Positions 1-6,897 of a stretch of DNA of 10,754 nt are shown piece after piece. The notes under the pieces were generated by a model. That model searched no databases, was not told the origin of the DNA, and saw only the letters and a program-made list of their open reading frames with translations. How positions within the stretch are numbered: position 1 is the first letter of the stretch; the number at the start of each line of letters is the position of its first letter. Source of the stretch: an uncultured Rhodospirillales bacterium (GTDB lineage: Bacteria > Pseudomonadota > Alphaproteobacteria > ATCC43930 > CGMCC-115725); contig CAIUCF010000452.1 in assembly GCA_903897565.1 (NCBI GenBank), positions 1 through 10,754 on the forward strand, read 5' to 3'. Position numbers and translations under genes: made by a program.

Positions 1-784
1 AGACGAAGCGGACCGAGCAGCCGCCGATGCCGCCGATCGAAACCCGGAAATTGTCGCCGGCCTGGACCGCGACGAGCGGCACCAGCGAGCCGGAGAGAAT
101 GATCTCGCCGGCCTTGAGCGGGATGCCGAGGGCGCCCAAGGTATTGGCGAGCCAGCACATGGCGTTGACCGGGCTGCCGAGCACCGCAGCGCCGGCGCCG
201 GTCACCGAAACGTCACCGTTGCGCTCCATCACCAGGCCGGCCAGCGACAGGTCGAGCTTGCGCGGATCGACCAGGCGGTCGCCGAGCACGAGCACGCCGC
301 AGGAGGCGTTATCGGCGACGGTGTCGATAATGCCGATCTTCCAGTCGGCGATCCGGGAATCGACGATTTCCATGCAGGGCAGCACGCCCTCGGTGGCGCG
401 CAGGATATCGGCGCCCGTCAGGCCGGGGCCCATCAGGTCGCGCTTCAGCAGGAAGGCGATCTCGCCCTCGGCCTTGGGCTGGATCAGCCGCGACATCGGC
501 ACCGCCTCGCCGTCGCTGAACACCATGCTGTCGAGCAGCAGGCCGAAATCGGGCTGGGCGACGTCGAGCATCGCCTGCACCGCCTTCGAGGTCGCGCCGA
601 CCTTCTTGCCGATGACGCGATGGCCGGCATTGATGCGATGGCTCAGCATCCGCTCCTGGATGCGGTAGGCATCGGGCAAGGTCAGGTTATGGCCGCGCTT
701 GGAGATCGGCGACACGGTCGTCCGCGTCTCCAGCGCATTGTGCAACTCGTCGCCGATGGCGGCGATCAGGGCGTCGTTCGACAT
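1..784 (-). CDS. dmpE: 2-oxopent-4-enoate (2-hydroxypenta-2,4-dienoate) hydratase, 3' end cut by window edge
   Basis: This enzyme adds water to 2-hydroxypenta-2,4-dienoate to give 4-hydroxy-2-oxovalerate, a late cytoplasmic step of the catechol meta-cleavage pathway. The frame is open from ATG at 784 to the edge, 261 codons, close to the usual full length of about 260, so only the last residues and the stop are missing. Family marks are IGKKVGATSKAVQ (58-70), QPDFG (77-81), the metal-site pattern EGE (106-108) with a third acidic residue at E139 in CMEIVDSR, TVADNASCG (155-163), GAGAAVLGSPVN (197-208) and the C-terminal GGIGGCSVRF. These match DmpE/MhpD better than the related 4-oxalocrotonate decarboxylase DmpH, which differs around the GKKVG and QPDFG segments. 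An AAGGAA ribosome site lies 5 nt before the ATG. It is the fourth gene of the minus-strand meta operon, after a repeat-filled gap behind dmpC. Confidence 0.9.
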   Translation of the reverse strand, partial: MSNDALIAAIGDELHNALETRTTVSPISKRGHNLTLPDAYRIQERMLSHRINAGHRVIGKKVGATSKAVQAMLDVAQPDFGLLLDSMVFSDGEAVPMSRLIQPKAEGEIAFLLKRDLMGPGLTGADILRATEGVLPCMEIVDSRIADWKIGIIDTVADNASCGVLVLGDRLVDPRKLDLSLAGLVMERNGDVSVTGAGAAVLGSPVNAMCWLANTLGALGIPLKAGEIILSGSLVPLVAVQAGDNFRVSIGGIGGCSVRFV

Positions 785-800
785 GTTGTTTCCTTACGTA

Positions 801-930
801 AAGTCCTCCCCCTTGAGGGGGGGAGGATTTAGGTGGGGGTGATCTTTCGGCGGGGCGAGGTCATCGTCGAATAGACTCGATTCGTCGGCGACATCACCCC
901 CACCCCTGCCCTCCCCCCCTCGAGGGGGAG
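801..930. repeat. Paired C/G-rich palindromic repeats in inverted orientation
   Basis: The first unit is a hairpin with arms CCTCCCCC (805-812) and GGGGGAGG (819-826), followed by AGGTGGGGGTGAT (831-843). The second starts with ATCACCCCCACCCC (893-906) and ends with the palindrome CCCCCTCGAGGGGG (913-926). The two units are inverted with respect to each other and flank about 50 bp of ordinary sequence. A related hairpin lies between dmpN and dmpO: AAGTCCTCCCCCTTGA at 801-816 is repeated exactly on the other strand at 10298-10313. The block fills most of the dmpC-dmpE gap, so a read-through transcript would carry strong stems here. They could slow polymerase or protect 3' ends. There is no clear run of T to make it a standard intrinsic terminator. 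Confidence 0.8.
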
Positions 931-943
931 GGGGTTGTCCCCA

Positions 944-2401
944 TTACAGCTTGATGCAGACGTTCTTGAGCTCGGTGTAGAACTCCAGCGAATGCACGCC
1001 GCCCTCGCGGCCGATGCCCGACTGCTTGGAGCCGCCGAACGCGGTGCGGAGATCGCGCAGGAACCAGGAATTGACCCAGACGATGCCGGTTTCCAACGCC
1101 GCGGCGACGCGATGGGCGCGCGACAGGTTGGTCGTCCACACGGTCGCGGTCAGCCCGTAGCGATTGTTGTTGGCGCGCTCGATGACTTCTTCCTCGCTGT
1201 CGAACGGCATGATCAGCACGCAGGGGCCGAAGATCTCCTCCCGCGCGATCGTCGAATCGTCGCCGAGACCCGTCCAGACGGTCGGCTGTACCCACGAGCC
1301 TTCGGCCAGTTCGCCCGCCATCTGCGGCACGCCGCCGCCGGTCACGACCGTAGCCCCTTCCTCGACCGCCTTGCGGTAGTAGGAGAGCACCTTCTCGCGA
1401 TGCTCCTGGCTGATCAGCGGCCCCATCGTCGTCGTCGATTCGGCGGGATGACCCATCTTGATCTTCTCGGCGGCGGCCTTCATGCGCTCGACCACCTTCT
1501 CGAAGATCGGACGCTCGACCAGCAGCCGCTCGGTGCCGAGACAGACCTGCCCGGTGTTGAGGAAGCAGGAGCGCGACGTGCCCTCGATCACGGCGTCGAG
1601 ATCGGCATCGGCGAAGATGATGCCGGCATTCTTGCCGCCCATCTCCATCGACACCGGGCGGAGGCCGACGGCGGCCGCCTTCATGATCACCGAGCCCGTC
1701 CGGGTCTCGCCGGTGAAGGTGATAGCGTCGACGTCTTCATGGGAGGTGACGAACTCGCCGGCCGAATTCGGGCCGAAGCCATGGACGACGTTGTAGACGC
1801 CGGGCGGGATCCCGACCGCGTTCATGCATTCGCCGAGCAGGGTCGCGGTCGCCGGGGTCTCCTCCGACGGCTTGACGACCACGGTATTGCCGCAAGCCAG
1901 CGCCGGGGCGACCTTCCAGGTCATCAGCAGGAACGGCATGTTCCACGGGCAGATGACGCCGACGACGCCGACCGGGCGGCGCAGCGCGTAGTTGATGGCG
2001 CCGGCGCCGTCGGGCGTCGTGGTCTGGAAGAACTCCGTCGGCACCGTCTTGATGACGTCGGCGAACACCTTGAAGTTGGCGGCGCCGCGCGGGATCGCGA
2101 CATGGCGGATCAGGTGCAGCGGAATGCCGGTGTCCTGCTGCTCGGCGATCGCGAAATCCTCGAAGCGGCGGGTGATCTCGTCGGCCAGCGCATAGAGCAG
2201 CTCGAGCCGCTTCTCGATCGTGTACTTGCCCCACGGGCCCTTGAGCGCGGCCTTGGCGGCAGCGACGGCGGCGTCGACCTCGGCCTTGCCGGCTTCGGCG
2301 ACCTGGCCGATCACCTTGTTGTCATAGGGCGACCGCTTGTCGAAATGCGATCCGGTATCGACATAGCGACCGTCGATGAAATTCTGGAAGATTTTGGCCA
2401 T
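944..2401 (-). CDS. dmpC: 2-hydroxymuconic semialdehyde dehydrogenase
   Basis: This NAD-dependent aldehyde dehydrogenase oxidises the catechol ring-cleavage product 2-hydroxymuconic semialdehyde to 2-hydroxymuconate (4-oxalocrotonate after tautomerisation). It is 485 residues, the normal length for the family. Visible landmarks are CPWNMP (151-156), the cofactor lysine in KPSE (177-180), FTGET (229-233), the general base E253 in MEMGGKN, the catalytic cysteine C287 in NTGQVCLG, and EEIFGP (388-393). The C-terminal NSWFLRDLRTAFGG and the ending ELKNVCIKL are typical of the HMSD branch (DmpC/XylG) rather than of general aldehyde dehydrogenases. The start at 2401 has CCGGAG 7 nt upstream. It follows dmpB by 32 nt and is clearly co-transcribed with it. 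A 495-residue open frame on the opposite strand is an antisense shadow. Confidence 0.95.
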   Translation of the reverse strand: MAKIFQNFIDGRYVDTGSHFDKRSPYDNKVIGQVAEAGKAEVDAAVAAAKAALKGPWGKYTIEKRLELLYALADEITRRFEDFAIAEQQDTGIPLHLIRHVAIPRGAANFKVFADVIKTVPTEFFQTTTPDGAGAINYALRRPVGVVGVICPWNMPFLLMTWKVAPALACGNTVVVKPSEETPATATLLGECMNAVGIPPGVYNVVHGFGPNSAGEFVTSHEDVDAITFTGETRTGSVIMKAAAVGLRPVSMEMGGKNAGIIFADADLDAVIEGTSRSCFLNTGQVCLGTERLLVERPIFEKVVERMKAAAEKIKMGHPAESTTTMGPLISQEHREKVLSYYRKAVEEGATVVTGGGVPQMAGELAEGSWVQPTVWTGLGDDSTIAREEIFGPCVLIMPFDSEEEVIERANNNRYGLTATVWTTNLSRAHRVAAALETGIVWVNSWFLRDLRTAFGGSKQSGIGREGGVHSLEFYTELKNVCIKL

Positions 2402-2433
2402 TTTCGTGCTCCGGAATTCTGAATTATTGCCTG

Positions 2434-3363
2434 TCAGGTCACGACCGTCAGGAATGTCTCATGCAGCTTCTGCTGCGGATAGTCCAGACCGCGACCGAGA
2501 TCGTCGATGGTCCAGCGGATCGGCTGCCAGTCGGGATAGGGATCGTAGGAGCCGGAGAAGGTCTCGAAGCGGTTGCCCGACGGGTCCCAGGCATAGATCG
2601 TGCAGCCGCGGGTGATGCCGTGGCGGGTCGGGCCGATATCGATCGGCACATGGTTCATGCCCATGATGTCGCCGGCGCGCAGCACCTTCTCCCAGCTCTC
2701 GATGCGGTAGGAGATATGATGCAGCTTGCCCGGCTCGGGGAAGCGGCCGAAGGCGATGTCATGGCACTTGTTGGAGCAGGACAGGAACATCACCGCCATG
2801 GTGGTGCCGTCCTCGAGATAGGCCGCCTCGCTGAGGCGGAAACCGAGTACCTTGGTGAACAGCTCTAGATTGCCCTCGAGATCGGGGCCATAGAGCAGGG
2901 CGTGATCCATCCGCACCGGCGCGATGCCGCGCTCGGCTTCGTTGGTCCAGGGCGACGGGTTGAGCAGGCGTTCGGGATCGACGAGATGCTCCTTCTCGGC
3001 GAAGAGATCGAAGACATGACCGGTCGGCGCGGTAAAGCGAACGCGCTCGCCCGTGCCGAGCAACTCGCCCGCGGGGATGCGCTGCACCGGCACGCCGAAT
3101 TTCTCGAGATCGATCTCGAACTGGTCGAGCGTGGCCACGTCGAGGACGCGGAAGGCGAAATGGTCGATACCGGCGGTATCGGCCTGGCGCAGCACGAGGC
3201 AGAACAGGTCGCGCTCATCCCAGGCCTTGAAATAGACGCGGCCCTCGGCATCGCGGCCGGTTTCGATCAGGCCGAGAATGGTACCGTAGTGGTGCACCGC
3301 CTTGTCCATGTCGAGCACGCGGATCTGGGCATGGGCGGGCCGGGTAATTCCTGTGAGCGCCAT
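2434..3363 (-). CDS. dmpB: Catechol 2,3-dioxygenase (extradiol, type I, two-domain)
   Basis: This enzyme uses Fe(II) and O2 to open the catechol ring next to the two hydroxyls, giving yellow 2-hydroxymuconic semialdehyde. It has 309 residues against 307 for XylE/DmpB. It shows the two vicinal-oxygen-chelate modules (about 10-125 and 150-270). The metal ligands of the family align as H154 (in MDHALL), H216 (in KLHHISY) and E267 (in GNRFETF). The active-site residues corresponding to XylE H199, H246 and Y255 are H201, H248 and Y257. The stretch IDIGPTRHGIT and the ending ETFLTVVT are characteristic. The ATG at 3363 has GGGAGA 7 nt before it. The gene sits 30 nt after the ferredoxin gene whose product normally reactivates it, and 32 nt before dmpC. 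Confidence 0.96.
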   Translation of the reverse strand: MALTGITRPAHAQIRVLDMDKAVHHYGTILGLIETGRDAEGRVYFKAWDERDLFCLVLRQADTAGIDHFAFRVLDVATLDQFEIDLEKFGVPVQRIPAGELLGTGERVRFTAPTGHVFDLFAEKEHLVDPERLLNPSPWTNEAERGIAPVRMDHALLYGPDLEGNLELFTKVLGFRLSEAAYLEDGTTMAVMFLSCSNKCHDIAFGRFPEPGKLHHISYRIESWEKVLRAGDIMGMNHVPIDIGPTRHGITRGCTIYAWDPSGNRFETFSGSYDPYPDWQPIRWTIDDLGRGLDYPQQKLHETFLTVVT

Positions 3364-3393
3364 CGAATCGTCTCCCGTCTTCTCTAATTCTTG

Positions 3394-3750
3394 TCAGGCC
3401 GGCGGGATCGCCGCGCCGTCATCCTTGGTCTTGGTCTGCTCGGGGAAGGCGCGGTTGATCTGGCCGATGACCCTGATCTCCAGCGCCGATTTCGGCCGGA
3501 TGCAGCAGGCCAGGACCCGATCTTCCGCCTCGTCCTCGACCGAGACATGGGCGCGGCTCATCTTGGCGCGCTCATACTCCCCCGAAACCACTTCGATCTT
3601 GCACACCCCGCAGCCGCCGCTGCGGCAGCCGAGCGGAATGCCCTTGCGGCCGAGCTGCGCCATGCCGTGCAGCACCGACATCGTCTCTGGACAGGGGAAC
3701 TCGATATCGGTGCCGACAATCGAAATCCGATGCCGCTGCGTCACTGCCAC
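3394..3750 (-). CDS. dmpQ: Chloroplast-type [2Fe-2S] ferredoxin that reactivates catechol 2,3-dioxygenase
   Basis: A 118-residue soluble ferredoxin of the DmpQ/XylT/NahT type. In this family it re-reduces the iron of catechol 2,3-dioxygenase after the enzyme is oxidised and inactivated by poor substrates. The plant-type cluster ligands are visible as C42, C47 and C50 in GCRSGGCGVC, with C82 in the ACC pair following VLA. The start is GTG at 3750, chosen because a strong GGGGAGG site lies 8 nt upstream. A second in-frame GTG two codons later has worse spacing. It is the first gene of the minus-strand meta operon, directly upstream of dmpB as in Pseudomonas, but here it is detached from the hydroxylase genes. 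The C-terminal tail after about residue 103 is polar and looks disordered. Confidence 0.9.
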   Translation of the reverse strand: MAVTQRHRISIVGTDIEFPCPETMSVLHGMAQLGRKGIPLGCRSGGCGVCKIEVVSGEYERAKMSRAHVSVEDEAEDRVLACCIRPKSALEIRVIGQINRAFPEQTKTKDDGAAIPPA

Positions 3751-3981
3751 GCGACAAGCCTCCCCAGGTGCCGTTTTCGTTGGCCCAAGTTAGGGAGGCG
3801 GTCGATGATACGTCAAATACTGTTGTATGGCGCTGGCGATACCTAATCGGTATGCGTGAAGCGACGCCCGTCAGGCTTCCTCGCGACCCGGCGCAGGCCC
3901 GGTAGACCTAGATGATGGCTGCGATCCGCTCATAAGATGCTATGACGGGAACGAGCGCCGTACACCACCGCCGGACCCGCG
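3751..3981. promoter_or_regulatory. Divergent intergenic region between dmpQ and the CDF transporter
   Basis: This region must hold the start signals of the minus-strand meta operon and probably of the transporter. On the minus strand TTTGAC (3812-3817) followed after 17 nt by CCTAAC gives a weak sigma-70-like candidate for dmpQ; its -10 box is poor. Two small inverted repeats lie near or just upstream of that -35: ATAC-TGTT-GTAT (3817-3828) and ATACC-TAATC-GGTAT (3839-3853). They could be an operator, but nothing in the window identifies the binding protein. I found no GG-N10-GC sigma-54 element ahead of dmpQ by eye. For the transporter I see only a faint TAAGAT (3933-3938) without a matching -35. 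These are candidates, not assignments. Confidence 0.35.
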
Positions 3982-4956
3982 ATGCCCGCACACGACCACA
4001 GCCGCGACGATCACCACGATCACGATTACGATCATTCCCATCACCATGGTCACGATCATGGCGGCCATCATCACGCCCCGGCGAGTTTCGGCCGCGCCTT
4101 CGCCATCGGCATCACCCTGAACCTCGCCTATGTCGGCGCCGAGGCCTTCTACGGCGTCATCGCCCATTCATTGGCCCTGCTCGCCGATGCCGGTCACAAC
4201 CTCGGCGACGTGCTGGGTTTGGCGACCGCCTGGACCGCGGCCCATCTCGGCAAGCGCCTGCCGTCGAGCCGTTTCACCTACGGGCTCGGCCGCACCTCGG
4301 TGATGGCGGCGCTCGGCAACGCCGTGGCGCTGCTGGTCATCACCGGCGGCATCGCCAGCGAGTCGATCCGCCGCCTGATGGAGCCGGAGCCGACAGGCGG
4401 CGTCACCATCATGGTCGTCGCCGCGGTGGGCATTCTCGTCAACGGCATCACCGCGCTGCTGTTCATGGCCGGCAGCAAGGGCGACCTCAATATCCGCGGC
4501 GCCTTCCTGCATATGGCATCGGACGCGCTGGTCTCGCTCGGCGTCGTCGTCTCGGGCGCGATCATTCGCTACACAGGCTGGTACTGGCTCGATCCGGCGG
4601 TCAGCCTCGTCGTCAGCGGCGTCATCGTCGCCGGCACCTGGTCGCTGTTGCGCGATTCCGTGAAGCTCTCACTCGACGCGGTGCCGCCGGGCGTCGACCG
4701 CGGCGCGGTCCAGCGCTACCTGGCGGCGCTGCCGCAGGTGATCGAGGTCCACGACCTCCATATCTGGGGCCTCAGCACCACCGAGATCGCGCTGACTGCC
4801 CATCTCATCTGCGACGATGTCCGCGCCGGCGAGGCCCTGCTGCCGGAGATCTGCGCCGAAATCCGCGAAGATTTCGGCATCGGCCACGTCACCATCCAGA
4901 TCGAGACACCCGCGGTCGCCGGCCTCTGCGCGCTACGGCCGGACGACGTGGTCTAG
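3982..4956 (+). CDS. Cation diffusion facilitator (CzcD-like Zn/Co/Cd efflux transporter)
   Basis: An inner-membrane antiporter family that exports divalent metal, usually zinc, in exchange for protons. The 324-residue protein starts with a histidine/aspartate-rich tail (H4 to H31), typical of CzcD/ZitB-like members. It continues with about six hydrophobic segments between roughly 37 and 225 and a cytoplasmic C-terminal domain containing HDLHIW (257-262). The transport metal site shows the HxxxD pairs expected of zinc-type members: H72/D76 in DAGHNLGD and H177/D181 in FLHMASD. The start is ATG at 3982, just before the His tail; the ribosome site is weak. The gene lies between the ferredoxin and dmpR, which is not part of the standard dmp layout. 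It converges on dmpR and shares the CTAG at 4953-4956 with it, each gene ending in TAG. The metal specificity is inferred from family only. Confidence 0.92.
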   Translation: MPAHDHSRDDHHDHDYDHSHHHGHDHGGHHHAPASFGRAFAIGITLNLAYVGAEAFYGVIAHSLALLADAGHNLGDVLGLATAWTAAHLGKRLPSSRFTYGLGRTSVMAALGNAVALLVITGGIASESIRRLMEPEPTGGVTIMVVAAVGILVNGITALLFMAGSKGDLNIRGAFLHMASDALVSLGVVVSGAIIRYTGWYWLDPAVSLVVSGVIVAGTWSLLRDSVKLSLDAVPPGVDRGAVQRYLAALPQVIEVHDLHIWGLSTTEIALTAHLICDDVRAGEALLPEICAEIREDFGIGHVTIQIETPAVAGLCALRPDDVV

Positions 4957-6674
4957 TCCGGCGACGCGCCCTCTTTCTGCTTCAGCCGATAGGCGACCTG
5001 GGCGCGGCTGATGCCGAGCATGCGGCTGGCTTCGGTCAGGTTGCCGTTGCTGCGCGCGACCGCCAACTCGACCAGCGACGTCTCGACATCCCCGAAGGCC
5101 ACGCCCTCGTCGAGGATGCGCTGCGCGATCGGCCGTGAGGCCGATTCCTCGACCGGGCCGCCGATATGGCCGTCGGCCTTCATGCGCAGGAACTGGCTCA
5201 TGAAGCTCGGCGCGTGGGAGAACAAATGGCTGATGTCGAGCGCGTGGTCGTCATCGGCGAGGATCACCGCACGCTCGACCATGTTCTCCAACTCGCGGAT
5301 ATTGCCGGGATAGTTGTAGCGCAGCAGCGCGTCGACCGCGCGCTCGGTGAAGCCGGTGATGCGGCGGCCGTGCAGCGCGGCGAAATGCTTGAGGAAATGC
5401 GCCATCAGCACCGGGATATCGTCGCGCCGCTCGCGCAGCGGCGGGATTTGGATCGGGAAGACGTTGAGGCGGAAATATAGATCCTCGCGGAACTCGCCAT
5501 TGGCGACGAGACCCGCGAGATCCTCGTTGGTGGCGGCGATCACCCGGACATCGACTTTCCGCGGCTGCATGTCGCCCACCCGCTCGATCTCCTTATCCTG
5601 AAGGGCGCGCAGGAACTTGGCCTGGGCCGGCAGGCTCAAGGTGCCGACCTCGTCGAGGAACAACGTCCCGCCATCGGCATGCTCGAAGCGCCCGGCCCGC
5701 GAGGCGACTGCGCCGGTGAAGGCGCCCTTCTGCACGCCGAACAATTCCGATTCCACGAGGGTTTCGGGGATCGCTGCGCAGTTCACGGCGACGAATTTCT
5801 GTGTCCCCCGCGCCGAGAGCTTGTGCAGGGCGCGGGCGAACATGCCCTTGCCGACCCCGGTCTCGCCGAGGAACAGCACCGCCGCGTTGGTTTTCGCGAC
5901 CTTCTCCAGCATCGTGCAGACGGTGAGGAAGCCCGAGGAGACGCCGATCAGCCCACCCTTCTCACGTGAAGAATGGGCGCAATCCGATCCGTGCATCGCG
6001 ATGGAGGGACCATGGCCCGGGTGATCGACATCGTCGCGTTCGATGGTCGCATCGTCCCATTCCTCGATCGGCCGACCGACGATCCGGCAGAACGGCGAGC
6101 CCATGCCGCTGCACTCGACCTCACGGAAATAAATCCGTCGGCCCATGAAGGCAGTGCAATAGCCCGAGGCGTAGCCGAGCTGCATCCAGCACACCGGGTC
6201 GGCGGCCAGCCCATAGGCGGCGATATGGGCGTCGACCTCGGCGCAATCGTCCCAGCGAAATTCGGCCTCGAACTTGCCGCGGGCGACATCGATCTCCACT
6301 ACCAGCGGCCGCGCCCGTGTCATCCCCTCGAGCCCGTGGAGCAGCGGACCGGTCATGAAGGCGTGGAGCGAATCGTCATGCGGCCGCATCCGCAGCGCGA
6401 TCGCGGCGTCCGCGGTCCCGGAACTGTAGCCGATCCGGCTCAGCAGGGCGCGGGCGGCGGCAAAGCCCAGAGTATCGACCAGCTGCCGCCGCATCGTCAC
6501 CAGCGCCGCCAGGTGCATCATCACCATGCGCTGGTCGTCGAGCCAGATGCGGCCATCCTCGGGGGCGAAGCGCAGCAGCTTCAGGATATCCTGGATACCG
6601 GCCGGGTACTCGCCGCCCGCGCCCTCCCAGGGAAACACCCGGGTCTTCTCGATACTGACCGACCGCTTCTTCAT
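4953..6674 (-). CDS. dmpR: Phenol-responsive sigma-54-dependent transcriptional activator (DmpR/MopR/XylR type)
   Basis: A 573-residue NtrC-family activator that binds phenols directly and drives sigma-54 RNA polymerase at the hydroxylase promoter. The order is sensor domain (about 25-215), linker (215-240), AAA+ domain (240-475) and Fis-type helix-turn-helix (about 530-566, around GNLTEASRMLGISRAQVAYR). In the sensor, C162, E185, C188 and C196 match the spacing of the MopR zinc site (C155, E178, C181, C189), and H113 and W141 match its phenol-contacting H106 and W134, all with a constant offset of 7. In the AAA+ part: Walker A GETGVGKG (270-277), the sigma-54 contact loop GAFTGA (318-323), Walker B GGTLFLDE (335-342) and arginine-rich FREDLYFR. 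The Walker A ends GKG where relatives usually have GKE. The ATG at 6674 has GGAG 6 nt upstream. It is divergent from dmpK, its likely target, and tail-to-tail with the CDF gene. Confidence 0.95.
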   Translation of the reverse strand: MKKRSVSIEKTRVFPWEGAGGEYPAGIQDILKLLRFAPEDGRIWLDDQRMVMMHLAALVTMRRQLVDTLGFAAARALLSRIGYSSGTADAAIALRMRPHDDSLHAFMTGPLLHGLEGMTRARPLVVEIDVARGKFEAEFRWDDCAEVDAHIAAYGLAADPVCWMQLGYASGYCTAFMGRRIYFREVECSGMGSPFCRIVGRPIEEWDDATIERDDVDHPGHGPSIAMHGSDCAHSSREKGGLIGVSSGFLTVCTMLEKVAKTNAAVLFLGETGVGKGMFARALHKLSARGTQKFVAVNCAAIPETLVESELFGVQKGAFTGAVASRAGRFEHADGGTLFLDEVGTLSLPAQAKFLRALQDKEIERVGDMQPRKVDVRVIAATNEDLAGLVANGEFREDLYFRLNVFPIQIPPLRERRDDIPVLMAHFLKHFAALHGRRITGFTERAVDALLRYNYPGNIRELENMVERAVILADDDHALDISHLFSHAPSFMSQFLRMKADGHIGGPVEESASRPIAQRILDEGVAFGDVETSLVELAVARSNGNLTEASRMLGISRAQVAYRLKQKEGASPD

Positions 6675-6705
6675 GGCGTGCTCCGGGCGCGACGACGTTT
6701 CCCAT

Positions 6706-6820
6706 TTCCGTCATTCCGGCGAAAGCCGGAATCCAGCAAGAGCCGCGTCCGCGGCGACACGGCTTGTTTCCGCGCTACCGCGCGTAACGTCTGGATCCCG
6801 GCTTTCGCCGGGATGACGGA
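6706..6820. repeat. Inverted pair of dispersed palindromic elements with GAAA-loop hairpins
   Basis: Unit one spans about 6706-6735, with a hairpin core ATTCCGGC-GAAA-GCCGGAAT (6713-6732). Unit two spans 6791-6820 in the opposite orientation, and its reverse complement has the core ATCCCGGC-GAAA-GCCGGGAT. The two differ at only two positions over 30 nt, at places that keep each hairpin paired. Unit two is identical over 29 nt to the element at 10721-10749. About 55 nt of unrelated sequence lies between the units. Any dmpR transcript starting upstream of this pair would carry it in its leader. Confidence 0.88.
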
Positions 6821-6857
6821 GAACTTGGGGTCAAGAGACCGCAAATTTTCGTAAGCC

Positions 6858-6871
6858 GCAATCATCTGATT
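6858..6871 (+). promoter_or_regulatory. Candidate distal DmpR binding site
   Basis: AATCA-TC-TGATT (6860-6871) is a perfect 5 bp inverted repeat preceded by GC. It is about 178 bp upstream of the predicted dmpK start, in the range where DmpR/XylR-type enhancers usually lie. The motif GCAATC-A-TCTG recurs, without the central A and on the other strand, in the proximal candidate. The known XylR-type site is also a palindrome of TGATC/GATCA-like halves, and the resemblance is only partial. Confidence 0.3.
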
Positions 6872-6897
6872 TAAGAAAAATCGCAAGGCTTCGGCGA

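Noticed and set aside
1..668. Plus-strand frame of 213 residues at the left edge
   Set aside because: It is antisense to dmpE and rich in Ser, Pro and Arg without any family likeness.
804..827. Intrinsic terminator between dmpC and dmpE
   Set aside because: The stem is strong but no T-run follows on either strand, and the same sequence recurs inside the hydroxylase operon. A repeat is the better call.
935..2422. 495-residue open frame on the plus strand
   Set aside because: It is antisense to the well-conserved dmpC. Its composition is rich in Arg, Asp and Gly and resembles no family, as expected for a GC-rich mirror frame.
3942..5138. 398-residue plus-strand frame overlapping the CDF transporter and the end of dmpR
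   Set aside because: It is an arginine-rich frame-shifted reading of the transporter sequence and has no motifs.
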